Under the pieces are notes generated by a model. It ran no database searches, was not told where the DNA came from, and saw only the letters and a program-made list of their open reading frames with translations. A DNA stretch of 64,000 nucleotides from Phyllobacterium sp. OV277 (lineage in GTDB: Bacteria > Pseudomonadota > Alphaproteobacteria > Rhizobiales > Rhizobiaceae): contig NZ_FNIY01000004.1 in NCBI RefSeq assembly GCF_900104355.1, positions 186,001 through 250,000 of the forward strand, written 5' to 3'. Positions 18,273 through 27,356 of the stretch are shown here, one piece after another. Position numbers and translations under genes: made by a program. Position 1 is the stretch's first letter. Each line of letters opens with the position of its first letter.

Positions 18273-19177
18273 GGCAGCAAATCCTTGAGATGATAATGAA
18301 ATTTGCCTAGCTTGCCGCCATAATTGCCAGCGCTTATCCGTAACGCACCTTTCTTGGGACCGAAATCGATAACAGCCTTCAATCCTGCCCGCATAGCGGC
18401 GGCAACTGCATCACTGGTTTCACCATCGATAACGATTTCGAGCACCGCGTTGATGTCAGGTGTCAAGGCCGTGCCAACGACACCGCGCAATGTGGGCGCA
18501 AAAGCATCATTCGTAGAGGCCAACATTCCCTTATACTTTCCACCAACTTTCGAACCTGAGCGAACGATGCCACCTGGAAATGGCATAATCGCGCCCGGTA
18601 TTTTTTCGATGGCAGCAACGGCTCGTTCGGCCGCGTTCAAGGCTTTGGTGTTATCAGCTGCAAGAAACAGAAGGTTACCGCCGCCAACGGCCAGTTTGGT
18701 CAACCCCGTTGTGGCTTCGCACAGGAATTCACCATCCATGACGGGTACGCGCCAATAGTGCTTTCCACCAAACTTCTTTGATATTTGCCAGCCATCACCA
18801 AAATAGCGCAGTGAATTGCCGAGATCCAGCGGTGCCGTTCCTTCAAGACCAGCGAAACAGGCACTCCCGGGCGACGTCAGCACGCATTGGCCGAGCCGGC
18901 TCTTCAATTGCTTCTGTAGTTCATCCGTACCCATGGCAAAAATCATGACGCGGCACCCCGGACGCCCATCCGGTGTCTTTGAAGCCGGCAGATCAACATC
19001 GATCGCCGCTTCGCAGCCGCAACCTATAACCGATGTTGCATAGCCCGTCATGGTAATGGCCGCCTGACGGGCCCATTTCAGCGTGGGCGCGGTGATGACT
19101 ATTGCTGTCGCACGCATACCGAAAGCTTCGGCAAAAGTGTCGTCGATGAGGATACCATTGCGGCTTAGCTGTTGCAT
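18269..19177 (-). CDS. fhcD: FhcD, formylmethanofuran:H4MPT formyltransferase subunit
   Basis: A 302-residue Ftr homologue, near the usual length for the bacterial form. It starts with the family opening ...RNGILIDDTFAEAFGMRATAIVITA and has the GGIVRSGSKVGGKYKGM segment and a C-terminal GNYGGKLGKFHYHLKDLL. It transfers the formyl group between H4MPT and the methanofuran analogue in the Fhc complex. The start overlaps the fhcA end by 13 bases and the stop overlaps fhcC. Confidence 0.95.
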   Translation of the reverse strand: MQQLSRNGILIDDTFAEAFGMRATAIVITAPTLKWARQAAITMTGYATSVIGCGCEAAIDVDLPASKTPDGRPGCRVMIFAMGTDELQKQLKSRLGQCVLTSPGSACFAGLEGTAPLDLGNSLRYFGDGWQISKKFGGKHYWRVPVMDGEFLCEATTGLTKLAVGGGNLLFLAADNTKALNAAERAVAAIEKIPGAIMPFPGGIVRSGSKVGGKYKGMLASTNDAFAPTLRGVVGTALTPDINAVLEIVIDGETSDAVAAAMRAGLKAVIDFGPKKGALRISAGNYGGKLGKFHYHLKDLLP

Positions 19178-20799
19178 GATACCTCCGCAAACGGCTCGTC
19201 GCGTTGGATCGCCGAGTCCGGGAAGGTGAACCAGTCGAGTGACAGGCCATAGCGCTCTTCATGATAAGCGTTCATACGCTTGGCCATTGCCTTATCCGGT
19301 GGCGGATTAAGCCTGAGCGTTTTGCCCCACCGATAGTGCATTACCTTGCCGTTTTTGACCACCAGATCGCCATTCTTGAAAACCAGCGCCGCCTCGCGAA
19401 ACATCTTCGCGATATCCTTGCCCTTACGGTATACCGCGACATCAGCTATTGCCCCTGCCCCAAGATGACCGCGGTCCTTGAGACCAAGCAGTTTTGCGGG
19501 CGCGGCGCGCGTCATAATCGCAATCTCTTCCAGATTGTATTCACGACGAATGGACGCGAGTGTCGTAAGCTCCAGTGCGGATGCATTCAGTTCCGTGCAT
19601 TTTGCATCCCGGGCAGCACTGCTCATCAAAAGCTCAAACAATTCAGGATAGGCCGTAAACGGCGCACCATTGGGATGATCGGTGGTGAAGAACACGCGCC
19701 ATGGATCGGTAACGAGCAGGAAAAGCTCAAGCCCAACAGCCCATTGTATCGAACCGTAGTAATCCTGCTTGTAACGGTAGGGCACAATTCCACCACCACC
19801 ATTGCCGTCGCCGTCAAAAATCACCGTTTTTTTCGGACTGGCATTGCCGAGGGCTGCGAATTGGCGCATCACGTCAGAAGAAATCGTTACTGTCTGGCCA
19901 AACATGACCTGACCGATGTCTATGGTGACATCGGGATTGCTGTTAACTGCTTCAGCCAGTCGCGCCGCTTCAGACGAGAATTTGCGTTTCCCTTCGGTGC
20001 CGTAACCATAGAATTGAAGATGGGCCAGATGCAGCGGTACCCCTTCGGTTGCGGCGATGGTGGCAGCGGCCGTATTGGCACTGCCAGCAATGCCAAGATT
20101 ATTGGCATGGACATGCAGCGGATGGGGAATACCCAGCCGGGTAACAGATGCCTGCATCGATTTCACAATCTTGCGCGAGCTGACGCCATATTCCGGCACC
20201 ACATCATCCAGCGAAAAGGATCGGACATTCTCTTTGAATGCCGCAGCGGCGCCAGCATTGATGACTTTGACACCAAGCGCACGCGTCGAACCCACGACCC
20301 ACGCCACGTAATCATCGATCATCGCCGAAGATTTGCCGTCGCGCAGCAAGGACAGCGTGAAATCATCATTGCCTAGAATGGCCAGTGTCGCCTTGTCGAT
20401 GATTGGTATGTCAGCCAGTTCCAGATGCGTGTGCAGGGCGGTGTAAGGCGCCATTGCAGGTTCCACCACTGTCGTGAATCCCATTTGCGCATAAAGACAA
20501 CCGGTCCGGAACGTAGACCAACCGGCATTGGATAAGGGCGTGTTGGTTGGTCGCGGCTGGTGCGCCGCATGGTATTCCGGCAAAAGCAAACGTGCGGTAT
20601 TCACATTGCCGCCACCAATGTGAGAATGAATATCAATGGCGCCTGCCATGACGATGCAACCCGAAACATTATGCGTCTGATCGGCTGTTTCACCCTCTGG
20701 TATGTCGATCAATACGCCATCTCTGATCCACACGTCGCGCTGGCTGGTTTTGCCATTAACGGGATCGATGACTTCGCCGCCTGACAAACGGATCAGCAT
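19165..20799 (-). CDS. fhcA: FhcA, formyltransferase/hydrolase complex subunit A (amidohydrolase-type)
   Basis: A 544-residue homologue of formylmethanofuran dehydrogenase subunit A, a zinc amidohydrolase. The metal HxH is at His58 and His60 (AIDIHSHIGGGN). HVHANNLG, the FTTDHPNGAPFTAYPELF segment and DRGHLGAGAIADVAVY are conserved in the family. It hydrolyses formyl-methanofuran analogue to formate. It overlaps fhcB by 7 bases and fhcD by 13, so the four subunits are co-translated. Confidence 0.95.
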   Translation of the reverse strand: MLIRLSGGEVIDPVNGKTSQRDVWIRDGVLIDIPEGETADQTHNVSGCIVMAGAIDIHSHIGGGNVNTARLLLPEYHAAHQPRPTNTPLSNAGWSTFRTGCLYAQMGFTTVVEPAMAPYTALHTHLELADIPIIDKATLAILGNDDFTLSLLRDGKSSAMIDDYVAWVVGSTRALGVKVINAGAAAAFKENVRSFSLDDVVPEYGVSSRKIVKSMQASVTRLGIPHPLHVHANNLGIAGSANTAAATIAATEGVPLHLAHLQFYGYGTEGKRKFSSEAARLAEAVNSNPDVTIDIGQVMFGQTVTISSDVMRQFAALGNASPKKTVIFDGDGNGGGGIVPYRYKQDYYGSIQWAVGLELFLLVTDPWRVFFTTDHPNGAPFTAYPELFELLMSSAARDAKCTELNASALELTTLASIRREYNLEEIAIMTRAAPAKLLGLKDRGHLGAGAIADVAVYRKGKDIAKMFREAALVFKNGDLVVKNGKVMHYRWGKTLRLNPPPDKAMAKRMNAYHEERYGLSLDWFTFPDSAIQRDEPFAEVSCNS

Positions 20800-21890
20800 G
20801 CGAACTCCTTTTTTCCGGGCAATGCATCGGCCAATTGACGTATGATGTTCGAAACGCTTGGCAAATGCGATGGCGCCATCGCTTGTACAAATCCGAACGT
20901 GCCAATCCGACTCGAATAGGCAACGCCATCGTGATCAATCCCGGCTTTACCGACAGCAATCGTTATCATAGCGCCAGCGGTTGGGGCGTCGGTTCGGGAC
21001 AGGGAAATCAATCTGGCCTTTCCCCCTTTGGGGGACGTTTCGCCCTCACGGGTAGACACCCAGACATGCAGGTCCGCTTCCTTCTCGCGGAGCATGCGTT
21101 GAACATCCCAACGCACCGGGTCATAGCTTGGGAGGCTATTGATAAATCCTGTTCGGGGTGGAAATCCGGTCATCCAAAGCGAGGTGAGAGCGGAACCCCA
21201 TGCATCATCATCTGCCGGTAGGAATAGACTACTGGCGCGCCCTTTTTTGTTCAAATCGGCGATCAAATCCTGCAACATCACGAGACCAGCTGTTTCAACC
21301 GAACCGCCGGAAAAAACAAATACCGGAAACTGCGCTGCAGTAAGCGCGCTTTTAAACCGGTCGATATTGCTCAATGTTGATACTGTCTGGCGGTTTTGCA
21401 ATTGCGCGCGGAGAACCGCCAATGTTGCATTCAGCGATAAATTCTCGCCACCGACTGGCACGGCTTTCATTGGGCGCAGCAATTTGCTGTCTAATGAATT
21501 TGTTTCCGCACCGGCAACATGGAACCAATGACGGCTGTGCTTGTCGCCAAGGTCGGGTTTCGAGTTCGCCCATGTTTGCAGCAGTTCGTGATGGAAGACG
21601 GGAACTTCGCCAACAAGAACAATCAGGCTGGAACGGCGGCGCACCTCACCCGGTGTCGTGAACATGCCGCCATGATCTGTGATCAGCGCAATTTCATTGG
21701 CAAGTAACCGACCCATCGTGTGATCGTAAGCACCGCCCAATATCGTCGCCAGAGCAATGGCACTGCGCGTACCATGCACATCCGTATCCAAGGAGAAAAC
21801 CGGACAACGGCTTGATGCCAGAAGCTTCACAGCATTCTGAATTGCATCCGTTAAAGATACAGGCTGGCTGCCAATCCATGCAACCGACAT
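20793..21890 (-). CDS. fhcB: FhcB, formyltransferase/hydrolase complex subunit B
   Basis: A 365-residue relative of formylmethanofuran dehydrogenase subunit B. The bacterial form has lost the molybdopterin and iron-sulfur ligands of the archaeal redox enzyme, and no cysteine cluster is visible here. The opening is AWIGSQPVSLTDAIQ. ATG 21890 is preferred to the TTG at 21899. First of fhcBADC; 82 bases separate it from the upstream pterin dehydratase gene. Confidence 0.9.
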   Translation of the reverse strand: MSVAWIGSQPVSLTDAIQNAVKLLASSRCPVFSLDTDVHGTRSAIALATILGGAYDHTMGRLLANEIALITDHGGMFTTPGEVRRRSSLIVLVGEVPVFHHELLQTWANSKPDLGDKHSRHWFHVAGAETNSLDSKLLRPMKAVPVGGENLSLNATLAVLRAQLQNRQTVSTLSNIDRFKSALTAAQFPVFVFSGGSVETAGLVMLQDLIADLNKKGRASSLFLPADDDAWGSALTSLWMTGFPPRTGFINSLPSYDPVRWDVQRMLREKEADLHVWVSTREGETSPKGGKARLISLSRTDAPTAGAMITIAVGKAGIDHDGVAYSSRIGTFGFVQAMAPSHLPSVSNIIRQLADALPGKKEFAC

Positions 21891-21972
21891 ATTCCGCAAC
21901 TTTCTGGTGCCAATTTGAGCTTAGCCATTTTTTCTCGAATGTGAACCCTGTCGGGATGCAAAATTTACAAGA

Positions 21973-22371
21973 TCAACTGTCGTACTTGATATAGGCAAAA
22001 CGCTGGTCCGTTTGCGGTGTCCCTTCAAGCGATCCCGCCTCTTCGCCGGGCTGCCACTGGACAACACTTTCTATCTTTGCCGCAAGCTCGAAGTCCTTGT
22101 CGGTGATGCCTTTTGCCGCATGGTTCATCAGCAAGACCTCAACCCACGCATAGGATGCTTTGAGATCCGGATGATGCCAGGCGGCCTCGGCGAGATGCCC
22201 AACGGTATTGATAACCATGAGCGTCGCTTTCCAGCTGTGGGTCTTGTATTTCCGGCGAATCCAGCCGTTCTCGTATCGCCACTGGGGCAAATCTTTCTTG
22301 AGTTTTGCGATCACTTCGCTTTCGGAATAAACTTTTTCCGTAGGCTTCGTCCCCTTTGATTCCTCAGCCAT
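21973..22371 (-). CDS. 4a-hydroxytetrahydrobiopterin (pterin-4a-carbinolamine) dehydratase-like protein
   Basis: A 132-residue member of the PCD/DCoH family with the motif HHPDL (residues 66-70), the downstream N-H-A pair (LLMNHAAKGIT) and TDKDFELAAKI. The N-terminus is a charged extension. Copies of this gene recur in H4MPT clusters of methylotrophs, suggesting a part in pterin recycling or cofactor synthesis rather than phenylalanine metabolism, but that is inference. GGAGGATTGGTGA precedes its ATG. It heads the reverse-strand unit ending in fhcC. Confidence 0.82.
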   Translation of the reverse strand: MAEESKGTKPTEKVYSESEVIAKLKKDLPQWRYENGWIRRKYKTHSWKATLMVINTVGHLAEAAWHHPDLKASYAWVEVLLMNHAAKGITDKDFELAAKIESVVQWQPGEEAGSLEGTPQTDQRFAYIKYDS

Positions 22372-22471
22372 TCACCAATCCTCCACTTCTTTGCGTATGG
22401 TGCTTGCACCTCGCTCGAAAGACGATATCATACTGCAGGGCCCGATTTTCGAGATTGTGTAAATTAAGCAA
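22372..22471. promoter_or_regulatory. Divergent promoter region of the two main H4MPT operons
   Basis: These 100 bases separate the reverse unit (dehydratase-fhcBADC) from the forward unit (RFAP synthase to orf7). Both promoters must lie here or in the first codons. The right end is AT-rich (TTGTGTAAATTAAGCAA before 22472). I cannot assign exact boxes. Confidence 0.5.
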
Positions 22472-23488
22472 ATGTCGGAATCCGTCACTATTGAAGTCCC
22501 GGCCCGTATTCACCTTGGCTTCCTTGATATACCACGCCACGTCCCTGAACCTGGTCATAACAGGTTCGGCAGTGTTGGCCTGCCTATACAGGATGTTGCA
22601 ACCGTCCTGACGATCTCACGTGCTGCGAAGGCCCATGTGGAAGGCGATGAGCAGGAACGCGTCGCGCAGCATGTTGCGACGCTCTCCCGTCATCTTGGTA
22701 TCAAGGCGCAACATAGGATTGTCGTTCATCAAACCATCCCGCAGCATATCGGCCTCGGCTCCGGCACCCAGATTGCCCTCGCCATTGCAGCAGCTCTTCG
22801 CTCTCTGCACTCCCTGCCGCTTGATATCGTCAATGACGCCTCCCTGCTCGGACGCGGGACACGCTCCGGCATAGGCATAGCAGCGTTTGAAAAGGGCGGT
22901 GTCATTGTTGATGCCGGCAAGGGGCCAAACAGTGCAGCGCCGACGATTGTCGCACGGATACCCTTTCCCGAGGACTGGCGCATCATCCTTGTCTTCGATA
23001 CATCCACACAAGGCATTCATGGTGATGCCGAGATTGAAGCTTTCAAAGCATTGCCCCCATTCCCGCTGGCAACATCGGCCGCGATCAATCGTCATGTTTT
23101 GATGGGTATTATGCCGGGCCTTATCGAAAACAACCTACCGTTGTTCGGGCAGGCAATTGCTGCCATCCAGAGCGAGATCGGCAACTATTTTGCACCGGCA
23201 CAGGGCGGTATTTTCACCAGTAAGCGGGTTGCGGCGACTATCAGTCAACTTGTCCGGGCTGGTGCCGTTGGTATCGGCCAGAGTTCTTGGGGACCTACCG
23301 GTTTTGCTTTTGCAGCATCGCAAATGGATGCCGAGCGGATCGTCGATACGATAGACCAGAATGCGTACGGCACCACCATCCAGATTGTTGCGGGCCGCAA
23401 TGCCGGGGCGGATATCACGCATGCCGCTTTGAATCTTGCCAGAGCTTGTACCATGGGCGCCTTCATCAAAAAGGAGCGGATATTATGA
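22472..23488 (+). CDS. mptG: Beta-ribofuranosylaminobenzene 5'-phosphate (RFAP) synthase
   Basis: A 338-residue GHMP-superfamily enzyme that joins 4-hydroxybenzoate or 4-aminobenzoate to PRPP, the first committed step of (H4)methanopterin synthesis. The N-terminal PARIHLGFLDI and the GHMP glycine loop HIGLGSGTQIALAIAAAL are both diagnostic. It equals orf4 of Methylobacterium-type clusters. Its stop overlaps the mtdB start (ATGA), so it leads the mtdB-mch operon. Confidence 0.92.
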   Translation: MSESVTIEVPARIHLGFLDIPRHVPEPGHNRFGSVGLPIQDVATVLTISRAAKAHVEGDEQERVAQHVATLSRHLGIKAQHRIVVHQTIPQHIGLGSGTQIALAIAAALRSLHSLPLDIVNDASLLGRGTRSGIGIAAFEKGGVIVDAGKGPNSAAPTIVARIPFPEDWRIILVFDTSTQGIHGDAEIEAFKALPPFPLATSAAINRHVLMGIMPGLIENNLPLFGQAIAAIQSEIGNYFAPAQGGIFTSKRVAATISQLVRAGAVGIGQSSWGPTGFAFAASQMDAERIVDTIDQNAYGTTIQIVAGRNAGADITHAALNLARACTMGAFIKKERIL

Positions 23489-24381
23489 GCCGCAAAACAA
23501 TCCTGCATATGCTAACCCCGCTTCGGCAAATGAGCCCATTTGATGTCAACATGGCACTTGATGCCGGTTACGACGCGGTTGTGCCCTACACCGATGTCGC
23601 TCTTTCAGATGTGGGCAATCTTGTTCAAGACGCCATATTCTCGCGACCGCCGGACGCGGGTGTGGCGACCGGCATTTTCATTGCCGGAAAGGATGCCCCA
23701 ATCGCGCTCGACATGCTCAACGCTGCAAAGAATGCCATGGTTCCGCCCTTTGAAATCTCGGTCTTTGCCGACCCTGCCGGGTCCTTTACAACCGCCGCTG
23801 CCATGGTTGCCAAGGTAGAAAAGGCATTGTGGAAACGTCACGATCGCAAGCTGGAGGGTGCCAGTGTAGTGATCTTTGGCGCTACTGGCGTCGTCGGCTA
23901 TTGCACAGCAGTGATTACCGCGCAACAGGGCGCAAATGTGACGATTGTCGGTCACGACGGCATTGAACGGGTGAAGGCTGTTGCAACCTCAATCAGGCAA
24001 AGATTCAATCTTTCCGTTGAGCCTGCTGACGGGGCAACCGAGGAGAAAAAGTCCGCCATTCTTCAGAACACGGAAGTGGTGCTGGCGGCGGCAAAAGCGG
24101 GTGTGCAGGTCTTATCGACGGCACAGCTGGGTAAAGCCGGCAAGCTTCTCGTCGCCGCTGATGTCAACGCTGTTCCACCAGCCGGTATTGAGGGATTGAA
24201 AGTCAATGCCAATGGTGAGCCGCTCGATGCGACAGAGGCTGTCGGCATTGGCCCGCTTTCCATCGGTAATGTCAAATACAAGACTCAAGCCGGTTTGTTT
24301 GAACAGATGATCAGAGCCAAAAAGCCAGTCATCTTTGATTTTCGGGACGCATTTGCCCTTGCTCGCGAACTCGTTAAATAA
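23485..24381 (+). CDS. mtdB: MtdB, NAD(P)-dependent methylene-H4MPT dehydrogenase
   Basis: A 298-residue enzyme from the ATG at 23485 (MSRKTILHMLTPLRQMSPFDVNMA), which overlaps the stop of the upstream gene. It oxidises methylene-H4MPT to methenyl-H4MPT. The N-terminal catalytic region (DVNMALDAGYDAVVPYTDV) precedes a Rossmann domain with VVIFGATGVVGYCTA. MtdA-type enzymes are related, but placement between RFAP synthase and mch favours MtdB. Confidence 0.93.
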   Translation: MSRKTILHMLTPLRQMSPFDVNMALDAGYDAVVPYTDVALSDVGNLVQDAIFSRPPDAGVATGIFIAGKDAPIALDMLNAAKNAMVPPFEISVFADPAGSFTTAAAMVAKVEKALWKRHDRKLEGASVVIFGATGVVGYCTAVITAQQGANVTIVGHDGIERVKAVATSIRQRFNLSVEPADGATEEKKSAILQNTEVVLAAAKAGVQVLSTAQLGKAGKLLVAADVNAVPPAGIEGLKVNANGEPLDATEAVGIGPLSIGNVKYKTQAGLFEQMIRAKKPVIFDFRDAFALARELVK

Positions 24382-25483
24382 CGCGGTCTTGATCGCCGCA
24401 GTTTCAGGACGCTCGCTAGCTGCGGCTGCGCGCCGTGCAGGCTTTCGGCCATTGGTTGCGGATCTTTTCAACGACGCTGACACGCTCGCACTGGCAGAGC
24501 GTGCCGTGAAACTTTCGGGGAGTCTGCACGAGGGCATCAACGAACGATATCTGGTAGAAACACTTCAAGAACTTGCCGGTGACGACAAACCCATAGCTGT
24601 CATTTACGGCTCCGGTTTCGAGCGCAATCCGGAAATGATAGAGGCACTCTCGCAAAAGTTCACGGTCGCTGGAAACAACACCGAGACAGTTCGGCTCATC
24701 AAAGATCCTGCATATCTGGCACAGCTATGTAATGAGTTTGGCATAAGTCATCCTGAAATACAGTTTGATCCCCCAAACAATTCTAAGGGTTGGCTGAGTA
24801 AATTGGCTGGAGGCGCAGGTGGCTCGCACGTAAAGCCTCTAAACGGTGGAACTGCGGGCCTGAAGCACTATTTTCAGCGCTTTATCTCTGGCCGAAATTT
24901 ATCGGCGCTCTTTCTTGCCGACCGGGAAAAGGCGCATATTATCGGGTTCAGTCAACAGTGGTCTGCTCCGTCAAAGATCAGCCCCTATCGCTATGGCGGC
25001 GCGGTTCGTCTACGCCGCTTCAATAAGAAAAAAGCGAAAGATATAGAGGACTGGCTGACAGCATTGACCCGGCGCACTAATCTGGTCGGATTGTGCAGTG
25101 CTGACTTTATTGTTGGTGCCGCTGGTCTCTATCTGATCGAAATCAACCCGCGGCCGGGTGCGACGCTCGATATTTTCGATACTGAAGAAGCACCTCTTTT
25201 GCGTCAACATTTACAGGCCCTGACAGGGTGCGACATCTCCATACCCAGCTATATGGGCTCAACTGCTTCGGCAATCGCCTATACCGCCAAAGCCATCAGC
25301 GCCTTTCCCGAAATTATCTGGCCGACGATGACCGCAGATCATCAAAGGGCAGGCACCGCGCTTCAGGCAGGCGATCCTGTCTGTACTGTATTCGCCACGG
25401 CTCCCTCCGCCTCAGCAGCGATGAAAGCCGTGAAGAGCCGCGTCGAAAAACTCGCGGTTAACTGGAGGGAGGAGTTTTCATGA
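24335..25483 (+). CDS. ATP-grasp protein of the H4MPT cluster (orfY-type)
   Basis: Up to 382 residues with an ATP-grasp domain: lid-like GGAGGSHVKP (about residue 165), and the metal/nucleotide segment LYLIEINPRPGATLDI (about 268). An ATP-grasp gene at this place, next to mtdB and mch, is known as orfY in Methylobacterium; it is needed for C1 metabolism, and its exact reaction is not known to me. The start is uncertain: TTG codons at 24335 and 24389 are both possible, and the earlier one overlaps mtdB by 47 bases. Its stop overlaps mch by 4 bases. Confidence 0.82.
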   Translation: MIFGTHLPLLANSLNNAVLIAAVSGRSLAAAARRAGFRPLVADLFNDADTLALAERAVKLSGSLHEGINERYLVETLQELAGDDKPIAVIYGSGFERNPEMIEALSQKFTVAGNNTETVRLIKDPAYLAQLCNEFGISHPEIQFDPPNNSKGWLSKLAGGAGGSHVKPLNGGTAGLKHYFQRFISGRNLSALFLADREKAHIIGFSQQWSAPSKISPYRYGGAVRLRRFNKKKAKDIEDWLTALTRRTNLVGLCSADFIVGAAGLYLIEINPRPGATLDIFDTEEAPLLRQHLQALTGCDISIPSYMGSTASAIAYTAKAISAFPEIIWPTMTADHQRAGTALQAGDPVCTVFATAPSASAAMKAVKSRVEKLAVNWREEFS

Positions 25484-26433
25484 GAGACGGTCATGCCTAT
25501 CTCAACCGAAGCGCTCAACACCTGGCCGACAAGATGATTGAGGATGCGAGCAGGCTTGGTATCAACTATAGCCGTGGCAGCATAGGCGAACACGTCATCG
25601 ACGCGGGCGCTAATTGTCGGGGTGGTGTGGACGCCGGGCTTCGCATTATTGAAATCTGCATGGGCGGGCTCGGCACGGCCTCCGCTTCACTCGGCGTAGG
25701 CAAATGGCCTTTTATTGTGAATGTGCGTTCCTCCCAGCCGGTTCTGGCCTGTCTTGCCAGTCAGTATGCTGGCTGGAATCTCTCGCATGAGAAATACTTC
25801 GCCATGGGATCTGGACCAGCACGCACACTGGCACGGGTGGAACCATTGTTTGAGGAAATCCTCTATCGCGAACCCGCCGCGGAATCTGCTGTCGTTATTC
25901 TTGAAACTGCGACACCGCCGCCTCAAGCTATTGTTGAAAAAGTGTCCAAGGCGACGGGTTTCGCACCTGAGAAGCTGACGTTCATTTATGCGCCGACGCA
26001 AAGTCTTACGGGGGCAGTACAGATTGTCGGACGTGTGCTCGAGGTCGCAATGCACAAGGCGCATGATCTAAAATTTCCACTGGGTGACATTGTGGATGGT
26101 GCCGGACGCGCGCCAATCCCTGCCCCGCACCCGGATTTTCTCAAAGCCATGGGCAGAACCAATGATGCGATCATTTATGGCGGTACGGTTCAACTTTTCG
26201 TACGCGGTAGTTCGGCAGCGGCACGCAAGCTGGCTGAACAGCTTCCCAGCCATACATCACGCGATCATGGCCAGCCTTTCGCCGATATATTCAAGAAATT
26301 CAAAGGAGATTTCTATGCCATTGACCCACACCTGTTCAGCCCTGCGGAAGTAATCGTTACAGCCATTGAGACTGGTGATACCTTTCGCAACGGCGGAGTC
26401 CACGAAGCAATGCTCGAACAATCTCTGGGCTGA
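25480..26433 (+). CDS. mch: Mch, methenyl-H4MPT cyclohydrolase
   Basis: A 317-residue enzyme that hydrolyses methenyl-H4MPT to formyl-H4MPT, between MtdB and the Fhc complex. Family features include NYSRGSIGEHVIDAGAN near residue 26, GGVDAGLRIIEICMGGLG, and GSGPARTLAR. The ATG overlaps the preceding stop, with GGAGGGAGG upstream. Length is normal. Confidence 0.96.
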   Translation: MRDGHAYLNRSAQHLADKMIEDASRLGINYSRGSIGEHVIDAGANCRGGVDAGLRIIEICMGGLGTASASLGVGKWPFIVNVRSSQPVLACLASQYAGWNLSHEKYFAMGSGPARTLARVEPLFEEILYREPAAESAVVILETATPPPQAIVEKVSKATGFAPEKLTFIYAPTQSLTGAVQIVGRVLEVAMHKAHDLKFPLGDIVDGAGRAPIPAPHPDFLKAMGRTNDAIIYGGTVQLFVRGSSAAARKLAEQLPSHTSRDHGQPFADIFKKFKGDFYAIDPHLFSPAEVIVTAIETGDTFRNGGVHEAMLEQSLG

Positions 26434-26441
26434 ATGACAAA

Positions 26442-27356
26442 ATGACAGAAACCGTATTGATCCTTTCCGACCGACCCGACCGTCAGGTGAAACAGCTTCG
26501 TGCCGCACTAAAAACCCATGGGCTTAATGTTCAGACATTACCATTAGCCGATATCGGTTTCGATACACGCTATCCCTCCGGCATAGCCATTCCCCGCATG
26601 AACGGTACTTTGCCCGCTGCCGTTATCGTGCGATCAATCTCTTCGGGCACATTCGAGGCAATCACCCGTCGCCTCGGGGTTCTGCATGCCTTTGCCCACC
26701 TCGGCGTTCCCGTATGGAATTCCGCCAAGGCCATCGAACGCTGTGTCGACAAGTCCACAACGACGTTCTTTCTCGTGCAGGCCGGTTTGCCCACACCAGA
26801 AACCTTTGCCGTTGAAAGTCTTGTGAACGCCAGAATGATCGCGGAGCGGGAACTCGTGCACGGGCCACTGGTGCTGAAACCCCTGTTTGGGTCGCAAGGC
26901 CGCGGCATCAGGTTGATCCGCAGCGTCGAGGATTTGCCCGAGCCGGAAGAAATGGATGACGTTTATTATCTGCAGCGCTTTGTGGCCAGACCAGGCCCGC
27001 CTTACTGCGATTATCGGGTCTTCACCTGTGCGGGCGAGGTCCTAGGTATGATGGCACGGCGCGCCGAAGGATGGATCACCAATATTGCCAAGGGCGCAAA
27101 GGCGGAGCCCATCATTGGGCCATTGCGGAATAAACTGGAAGAGCTTGCGCTTGCAGCTTCCGCCGCCATCGGCACCGATTTTGCCGGAATCGACATCATT
27201 CCTGCAGCAGATGGAAAACTCCTTGTTCTCGAGGTCAATAGCATGCCCGCCTGGTCGGGACTGCAATCGGTTGTTCCTGTCCGGATTGCTGACTGCATTG
27301 CCGGTGCTCTTGTCGCGCAAATTGAAACCGAACTGGACGAAAGACCTGCCGCTTGA
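26442..27356 (+). CDS. RimK-like ATP-grasp ligase of the H4MPT cluster (orf5-type, MptN-like)
   Basis: A 304-residue ATP-grasp ligase related to RimK and to archaeal H4MPT:glutamate ligase MptN. The ATP site is visible as LVLKPLFGSQGRGIRL (about residue 145) and LVLEVNSMPAWSGLQ (about 262). It equals orf5, the gene that follows mch in Methylobacterium. It probably adds an amino acid, such as glutamate, to a cofactor, but the substrate is inferred. It follows mch by 8 bases and its TGA overlaps the TTG of the next gene. Confidence 0.85.
   Translation: MTETVLILSDRPDRQVKQLRAALKTHGLNVQTLPLADIGFDTRYPSGIAIPRMNGTLPAAVIVRSISSGTFEAITRRLGVLHAFAHLGVPVWNSAKAIERCVDKSTTTFFLVQAGLPTPETFAVESLVNARMIAERELVHGPLVLKPLFGSQGRGIRLIRSVEDLPEPEEMDDVYYLQRFVARPGPPYCDYRVFTCAGEVLGMMARRAEGWITNIAKGAKAEPIIGPLRNKLEELALAASAAIGTDFAGIDIIPAADGKLLVLEVNSMPAWSGLQSVVPVRIADCIAGALVAQIETELDERPAA

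Noticed and set aside
19261-20376. Forward ORF of 371 codons opposite fhcA
   Set aside because: Shadow of a strongly conserved reverse-strand gene; the His/Arg-rich translation is typical of an antisense frame.
22616-23095. Reverse ORF of 159 codons inside the RFAP synthase gene
   Set aside because: The forward frame has the GHMP motifs; the reverse frame has none.
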